DNA from: Nosema muscidifuracis
Lineage: Eukaryota > Microsporidia > Nosematidae
Assembly: GCA_028335825.1 (NCBI GenBank)
Contig: JAIOKI010000016.1
Coordinates: 372,001 to 436,000 of the forward strand
DNA length: 64,000 nucleotides
Reading direction: 5' to 3'
This document shows positions 58,643 through 64,000 of this stretch, piece after piece. The position numbers and the translations under genes are program-made. The notes under the pieces are model-generated. The model worked only from the letters and a program-made list of their open reading frames with translations. It did not search any database and was not told the DNA's origin. Numbering within the stretch: position 1 is the stretch's first letter; every line of letters begins with the position of its first letter.

Positions 58643-60343
58643 TTAACGGTTAGAAAATCTTCTAAAACATCTCCTATACCCCTTTAAAAATCTAAAATTG
58701 TTTCCTTCTTTCAATGAATTAACTAAATATCTTTTTACCTTTGAATAGTCATTAGTATTAAAAATATTTTGTCGAGGTCTTTCATTTTCAAACAATAAAT
58801 CTTCAAATTCCGACATTTTAGTTCCACCTATATTTTTAGAAAAAGTAAAAAGAATAAGTTTGATTACGAATTTTACTTGTACAGATATAATACATGCATC
58901 TGGCATGGCATCTATGATATATTTACAAGCTATAAAATCATTTTTGATAGATGTTGTGATTTTATTTTTCGAATCGTTAACATCTTTCTCGTTCACTAAG
59001 ATTTTAAGCTGTTCCAATATAAAATATTGGAAGTACAAGCATTTTATTGTTAAAAGATCATTAATTGGAGTACTAATTATACGTTTGATTATTATATCTA
59101 CCATATAATTGTAAATATTTAAATACCAAATCTGATCAGTATTAAATGACATTAAATTAATAAATTCGTTATTATTAATTAATTCGGCAAATTTTAGATT
59201 ATGAAGTAAAATAATAAATTCTGCACTGAATCTTTTGCTAAAACAATCTCGTAAAATGTATTCGAATAATTGTGTATTAGCGAAAACATAGAAATAGGAT
59301 CGTATCATTGTTGAATTCAAAAAACCATACTTCTTAAGCCTCAAAAAATATTTTTTGATTTCTCTATACGCACCAAATGAAATAGTAAATGCTTTCTTGT
59401 TCGAACTATCGTAACTATAAATACACTTATTAATACCAATTATGGATTTATATTCATAAACATAGAATGTACGGTTGCATGAAGCATTGTTAGCGAGATC
59501 GTGGAAGAAATTATTTAGATTTTCTTGGTAATAAAAAAGAATTTCAGGCATTTTATGAAATAATAGGCTGTGCTGGAGGGCATGTAAGGAATGTATTTTT
59601 GAACAATTAGTATTTTTACTAAAATAATAAACATCATCAATAAGAATTTGTATTAGAACTTCTATTCGAAAGTTTTTCGCACGGTTTTTAAAAAAATTTA
59701 ACCTCGTATTTAAAAAGATAAATTCATAAATTAGTATCTCATTGATATAAGGTTCTAATTGTAGGTCTAAAATCGAAATATCAAAAAAATATCTACACTT
59801 CTTAATTTTGAATGCGAATAAGAATTCTGTATTAGTATTTAGATACCCGTATTTCATTTTAAGAATTAAGTGATCGTAAATTAAATTGTTAACGATAACA
59901 TCTTTATAAATTAAGTAATCTGGGTCGTAATTTGATATATTGTACCGTATTATCATTTTTTGGATATTTTTCTGTGATATATTTTTGAATACTGATGATA
60001 TCTTTTTAGATATGCAGGAATTCTTAATTTTTATAATTAATAATTTTTCAGTAGATTTTGTTTGTTTAACATACAAAAAGTATAAAATATCTAAGAAAAA
60101 ATTTTCTTCTTTCACGCTTTTTAAATATGAATTATAACTTAGAAAAGCTGGTCTTGTATAGTTATTAATAATTACGTGTTCATTGTTTATGATTAATGAA
60201 TGATTTATATCTTGATTTTTGGATTGTATTTCTATGTATTCTTTATTATCAATTTTTTGTATAACATTATTTTCAATTTGCTTATATAAATCACCAAGAG
60301 ATGTTCTTACAGATAAGATAAAAATAATCTTTTTATAATTCAT
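58643..60343 (-). CDS. Unknown protein with weak signal-like start
   Basis: 566 aa, rich in Ile/Tyr/Phe/Asn. The N-terminus MNYKKIIFILSVRTSLGD could be a short signal peptide. Helical body with many aromatic residues; the C-terminus is basic (RFLKGYRRCFRRFSNR). No known motif. CCCC 11 nt before the ATG supports the start. It has the same orientation as the 55-kb gene, across a 1.7-kb gap. The two share no obvious sequence but look like members of the same class of lineage-specific proteins. Confidence 0.65.
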   Translation of the reverse strand: MNYKKIIFILSVRTSLGDLYKQIENNVIQKIDNKEYIEIQSKNQDINHSLIINNEHVIINNYTRPAFLSYNSYLKSVKEENFFLDILYFLYVKQTKSTEKLLIIKIKNSCISKKISSVFKNISQKNIQKMIIRYNISNYDPDYLIYKDVIVNNLIYDHLILKMKYGYLNTNTEFLFAFKIKKCRYFFDISILDLQLEPYINEILIYEFIFLNTRLNFFKNRAKNFRIEVLIQILIDDVYYFSKNTNCSKIHSLHALQHSLLFHKMPEILFYYQENLNNFFHDLANNASCNRTFYVYEYKSIIGINKCIYSYDSSNKKAFTISFGAYREIKKYFLRLKKYGFLNSTMIRSYFYVFANTQLFEYILRDCFSKRFSAEFIILLHNLKFAELINNNEFINLMSFNTDQIWYLNIYNYMVDIIIKRIISTPINDLLTIKCLYFQYFILEQLKILVNEKDVNDSKNKITTSIKNDFIACKYIIDAMPDACIISVQVKFVIKLILFTFSKNIGGTKMSEFEDLLFENERPRQNIFNTNDYSKVKRYLVNSLKEGNNFRFLKGYRRCFRRFSNR

Positions 60344-61209
60344 TCTTTATCAAGGGGAAAGATTTTAATTTAAATCAAAATATCACTTTTAATATAAATT
60401 AAACATTATATTATTAAATTTTAAGATATACAATATCATTTTAAGGTTCTTTGAAATAATGGCTTTGCCAACAAATATTTATTGATTCAGTTCTTAAACT
60501 TATCTCAGTTTTTTTCTAAAATCATTCAATTTTTTTTACTTTTTATATCAAAATTATTGTTTGCTTTATTGTTTTTCAATTAATTTTTTTGATATTTGGT
60601 TAAACATTAAAAATAGTTTAAATAATTAATTTGTATGAAACGTCTATAAAATTAAATCGGTGAAATTTTAATTTTCTTTACCTCCACTTTTTATGCATAT
60701 ATACGTCATTTTTGATGGAAGTCCCATTTTATATCCTCAAAGTTATTTTTTATCTTGGACTGAACATTTTGCCTTAATTTTTTTATCAAGTTTTAATTCT
60801 TTCTGTAGGCCTTGTGAAAATTTGTTACTATACTTTCCCCATCATGTAGACAAAAAATAAACTTTGTTCATAAAATATCTATTCATTATTATACTTTATA
60901 ATAGCAATCTATTATTTCATTTTAAACATACAATTTTTATGTTCAAGTTATTTTATAGTATATTTTAATAGATTCAGAACATAAAATCCAAATTCTGTAT
61001 AAATTAATTAATATCAACGAAAATATTATTTATTTAGTTTGTGTCTTGAATATAAAAAGCTTTGGTTTTAAAATAATAAATTCTTACCTTTTGAATTTCT
61101 ATGTAAATGTCTTCCTCAGAACTCTGTATCATTCAATTAGTTAAAAATAAGACAAATATAATAAAATAAAAATTCATATTTTAAAAAATATGTAAATATT
61201 TCTTTGAAA

Positions 61210-61290
61210 GCCATATTTCTAACCTACTCTGGAGCTGATGCTTGTTGCTTTGATAATGTTTGAGTAATTTGAATTATTAAAGATATTTAT
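61210..61290 (+). repeat. Dispersed repeat, copy 1
   Basis: Similar to 61761-61835 in the same orientation (shared GAATTATTAAAG end, GAG-C/T-TG middle); about 70% alike by eye. Confidence 0.5.
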
Positions 61291-61760
61291 TTATGTAAAT
61301 ATTTCTGTTGTGAAAACATACTTAATTTAATAGTCTGATAAAAATATATTAGCTTTTTAATATTAACAAATATACCAAAAATAGGATAATATTGTTGTAC
61401 TCTAATTAAATTAGGTCACCAGTATAGAATTAATTGAATTATTATTTTTTATAACCCTCCAAGGTTAGTTATTTATATTTTTTTTTGATAATGTGATGAT
61501 CAGAAGATTATTTAAATTAATATGTGAGTAACCATAATATGGCTTCAAACAAAAAACCTAAAATAAAAAAAAATTGACTAATTAAATATGTCTTTTTTAT
61601 TCTCCTATAGTTCTAGATAGACCACATATTTAGGTTGTATTTTTAACAAGATAAACTTCATCAAACATTTAAAAATAAATTTTTAATATTTTTAAGACTT
61701 TTTTAAGTTTTAATCTGTCTAGTTATTTTATTTAATAATAATATTTTAGTTATTCCAAAA

Positions 61761-61835
61761 GTCATGGGTTTGATCTATGCTAGAGTTGTTGATCGTTATT
61801 TTGAGAAAGTTTGAATTATTAAAGGTATTATTTAT
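61761..61835 (+). repeat. Dispersed repeat, copy 2, with a tRNA T-arm-like hairpin
   Basis: Contains CATGG-GTTTGAT-CTATG, a 5-bp stem with 7-nt loop like a tRNA T arm (RNA polymerase III B box). No D arm or acceptor partner was found, so it is not a tRNA gene; a decayed tRNA-derived SINE is possible. Confidence 0.4.
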
Positions 61836-62094
61836 TATTCTCAACTTTTAAAAAAATTATCAATGTTTAGTCTAATATATTTTAAATACTACAAACTCTT
61901 ATATAAATTCGAATTCTGTGTCTTTTATTTATATTTCTTTCAAAAACATATCTTTTTTCTAACTTTATGATTTCTAAATATTTTTTTAAAAAATTTAGCC
62001 CTATTATAGCAACGAATCAATTTGCTACATAATTGTCATGCTAAATTTCAATTTCATCATTTAATTAAGTTTTATTTGTTTACTTATTTTTACA

Positions 62095-62097
62095 CCC
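62095..62097 (+). promoter_or_regulatory. CCC box deciding the GOT1 start
   Basis: CCC two nt before the ATG at 62100; the frame is open from a TTG at 62022 but that extension is unlike Got1. Confidence 0.6.
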
Positions 62098-62099
62098 TT

Positions 62100-62450
62100 A
62101 TGAATATGAAAGAAACAGGTGTAGTAATTATTCTTATAGGAATATCAGTATTTGCTCTTGGATTTATTTTATTACTAGATAAGGCTCTTATGATATGTGG
62201 AAATATTTTAGTATTTATAGGGATAGCTACACTAGCCAGATCACATTTATTCAATATGCTTAATCTAGATAAAATTCAAGGAACAGTTATTTTTACTATA
62301 GGGTTCGTATTTATACTATATGGGCTTGTGATGTTTGGGTTTATACTAGAAGTTGTAGGACTTTTCATTCTTCTTAAAGATAGTATTCCATCTTTTAGGA
62401 CTATTTTAAGAGGATTGATATTTGGACGTGTATTAAGTAAAATCAAATAA
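62100..62450 (+). CDS. GOT1: Golgi transport protein Got1
   Basis: 116 aa. Small four-helix membrane protein of ER-Golgi vesicles. It matches the family spacing: GVVIILIGISVFALGFILLLDKALMICGNIL is cut here to its key part LLLDKALMICGNILVFIG, then IQGTVIFTIGFVFILYG and FILEVVGLFILLKD. Hydrophobic segments lie at about 6-26, 31-47, 62-79 and 82-97. Slightly shorter than yeast (138). Confidence 0.88.
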   Translation: MNMKETGVVIILIGISVFALGFILLLDKALMICGNILVFIGIATLARSHLFNMLNLDKIQGTVIFTIGFVFILYGLVMFGFILEVVGLFILLKDSIPSFRTILRGLIFGRVLSKIK

Positions 62451-62530
62451 GAAGATAATTAAACATAAAATTTTCATAGTATTTATCAATAAATTTTTGA
62501 AACGTAATTAACAAGATTTGAGTAAGGTAA

Positions 62531-62665
62531 AATTTGTAAATATATTTGTAAAAATGTTAATTAAAAAAATTACAGTGAAAAATTTCTAAATATATTTGTA
62601 AAAATGTTAATGAAAAAAATTACAGTGAAAATTTCTAAATATATTTGTAAAAATGTTAATTAAAA
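62531..62665. repeat. 49-50-bp tandem repeat next to the GUT2 stop
   Basis: About 2.7 units of AATTTCTAAATATATTTGTA followed by AAAATGTTAATTAAAAAAATTACAG-type sequence, starting at 62531, 62581 and 62630. It ends within 10 bp of the GUT2 stop codon. Confidence 0.9.
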
Positions 62666-62673
62666 AAATTTAT

Positions 62674-64000
62674 TTATTTTAATAAGCTGTATCCACATGT
62701 ATCCAACATAGATATACATTCCTCCGTCTCATTCGTTAAACGATCATGACTCCACATCAGACATTCTCCCATGACTTCTCCAACGATATTTATTAAATCA
62801 TGAGCTCTTCTTATATCAATATATCCTATCATTAATCTATTGAAAATAACGTCACTAATTTTATAAGCCATTTCGTTATCTACGCAATAATAAATTTCTT
62901 CTTTTGTGTACGGATATCCATCAGTTAATCTTGTATATTTTCTATCAAAATATTCTTTCATAAGATAAGCTTTAGTACCATATGACGTAGCTAAATGTTT
63001 AGCAATATCTTCAGGTATATTTAATTTTAGAGCCAAATCAAGCTCAGTAGCTTTGTTGTATTCTTGTGATCCAAGTACAGAGAAATAATTTGTAATACAA
63101 GGTCTTTGTGTAGTTAAATTGAAATGCTTGATAATCTTATCAATAGTTTCCTCTGCCATTAATCTGTATATAGTCCATTTTCCTCCAGTAAGTGATACCA
63201 GATTATCTTCATCAATTTTAATTAAATGCTTTCTAACGATTTTTTCTGTCAGTTCTTTTGATGGATCACGAAAAAGTGGTCTTATACCTGTCCACACTGA
63301 AAGTACATCGTCTTTAGTTAGTTTTAAGTCATTATCTGTAAAATAGTTAGCTTCATGAATCAAGAAATTTAGATCTTCTTTTGTGGGTTCTTTAAATTCT
63401 TCAGGTGTGCATTTAACATCGGTAGCACCAATCAATGTCTTTCCTTTGTAATTCATAAAAAAAGCTATGCGTCCATCACTAGTATTAGGATCAACAAATC
63501 CCATATTCTTTGGCGAAAATATGGCAGGTACTACAATGTGTGTACCATAACTTTGTTGAAGTACTGGTTGAGAAGATCTATTCGATATATTTCTGATTAC
63601 ATCTGTTAATGGACCAGTAGTATTTAATAATATCTTGCAATTTACATTGATATCTTGTCCTGTAATTTTATCATGACATACAATTCCAACGACTTTGTTA
63701 TTCTCTTTCTTTATTTTTACTAGTTTAGTATGATTGAGTACTGATGCTCCGTAATAAGCAGCTGTTACAGCAAGTAAAACATTAAACTTTGAGTCATAAA
63801 ATTGTCCATCTAAGTATGAAATAGATCCTACTAAATTCTTCTTACGAATATTAGGGAATTTATTTATAGTGTCATTTCTACATAAGAACTTGCTTTTTCC
63901 TAGTGTTCTATTACCAGATATCCAATCATATATTTTTAATAAGATGTAATAGTAAGGTACAAGTATTTTCTTGTACAAAGGAAAGAGAATATCAATAGGA
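62674..64000 (-). CDS. GUT2: Mitochondrial-type FAD glycerol-3-phosphate dehydrogenase (partial)
   Basis: At least 442 codons; the frame runs open through the window edge, so the start and the N-terminal GxGxxG FAD-binding motif lie outside. It oxidises glycerol-3-phosphate to DHAP, passing electrons to quinone; in microsporidia this is a mitosome enzyme paired with the cytosolic NAD enzyme. Visible family blocks: VPYYYILLKIYDWISG, SYLDGQFYDSKFN, LNTTGPLTDVI, GATDVKCTP, SVWTGIRPLFRDPS and LTGGKWTIYRLMAEETID. A TTG at 63976 is internal, not the start. Confidence 0.95.
   Translation of the reverse strand, partial: PIDILFPLYKKILVPYYYILLKIYDWISGNRTLGKSKFLCRNDTINKFPNIRKKNLVGSISYLDGQFYDSKFNVLLAVTAAYYGASVLNHTKLVKIKKENNKVVGIVCHDKITGQDINVNCKILLNTTGPLTDVIRNISNRSSQPVLQQSYGTHIVVPAIFSPKNMGFVDPNTSDGRIAFFMNYKGKTLIGATDVKCTPEEFKEPTKEDLNFLIHEANYFTDNDLKLTKDDVLSVWTGIRPLFRDPSKELTEKIVRKHLIKIDEDNLVSLTGGKWTIYRLMAEETIDKIIKHFNLTTQRPCITNYFSVLGSQEYNKATELDLALKLNIPEDIAKHLATSYGTKAYLMKEYFDRKYTRLTDGYPYTKEEIYYCVDNEMAYKISDVIFNRLMIGYIDIRRAHDLINIVGEVMGECLMWSHDRLTNETEECISMLDTCGYSLLK

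Larger units (their letters stand above)
60344..62094. other. Gene-free spacer with a dispersed repeat
   Basis: 1.75 kb, the longest gene-free stretch in the window. Two diverged copies of one sequence lie at about 61210-61290 and 61761-61835 (listed). The part 60680-60860 has unusually high G+C for the region and may be decayed coding DNA, but no family was recognised on either strand. Confidence 0.45.

Noticed and set aside
60680-60860. Possible decayed gene with higher G+C
   Set aside because: Both strands were read by eye; no stretch matched a family well enough to name.

Overview
The window reads as a piece of a microsporidian nuclear genome (obligate intracellular fungal relative). The evidence is: strongly A+T-rich DNA (roughly four fifths by eye); shortened but clearly eukaryotic housekeeping proteins (DNA polymerase epsilon, TFIID subunits, importin beta, fibrillarin, PABP); a C-rich CCC box placed 0-20 nt before most start codons; a eukaryotic tRNA-Tyr (C1-G72, A73) with an 11-nt intron; and tiny spliceosomal introns (23 and 24 nt) with GTAAGT donors. 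Spacers of 0.3-1.8 kb place it with the less compact microsporidia. I cannot name the species.

Layout. 0-6.5 kb: LPAAT-type acyltransferase, ORC2, a DH-PH RhoGEF carrying a 12-unit peptide repeat, and a small type I membrane protein. 6.5-8 kb: spacer with a decayed reverse-transcriptase fragment. 8-16.7 kb: DNA pol epsilon, CK2 beta, a Qc-SNARE, UFD1, RAD14/XPA. 16.7-24.5 kb: an APC1-like APC/C subunit, a fold-back repeat, an unknown secreted-type protein and a CATCHR/exocyst-like protein. 24.9-38.7 kb: tRNA-Tyr, an NSUN5/Rcm1 rRNA methylase, NDC80, a small unknown, importin beta, a formin with a PTEN-like N-terminus, TAF6, TRM1 and PAB1. 39-50.5 kb: a tail-anchored J protein, an ING/PHD protein, RRP8, RFC5, iPGM, a Nup2/Nup50-like protein, V-ATPase B, TAF1, an unknown, the stalk protein P1, and a two-intron membrane-protein gene that no simple ORF scan would show. 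50.8-54.5 kb: an LRR-like protein, MAK16, LUC7 (interrupted by an in-frame TAA) and fibrillarin. 54.5-64 kb: a LINE-like remnant, two unknown proteins flanked by gene deserts, GOT1 and the 3' part of GUT2.

The genes form no operon. They cover replication and repair (ORC2, POL2, RFC5, RAD14), mitosis (APC1-like, NDC80), transcription (TAF1, TAF6, ING), RNA modification and ribosome making (NSUN5, TRM1, RRP8, MAK16, fibrillarin, P1), splicing (LUC7), nuclear transport (importin beta and a Nup50-like partner), secretion (SNARE, GOT1, UFD1, J protein, exocyst-like) and energy metabolism (iPGM, GUT2, V-ATPase). LUC7, a U1 snRNP protein, lies about 2.5 kb from a gene that needs splicing, so the splicing machinery is probably in use.

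The most interesting observations are the two-intron gene at 50033-50469, the LUC7 interruption, perfect or near-perfect tandem duplications starting at gene 3' ends (POL2 and the 28-kb gene), the formin with a catalytically dead PTEN-like domain, and the peptide-repeat expansion inside the RhoGEF catalytic domain.
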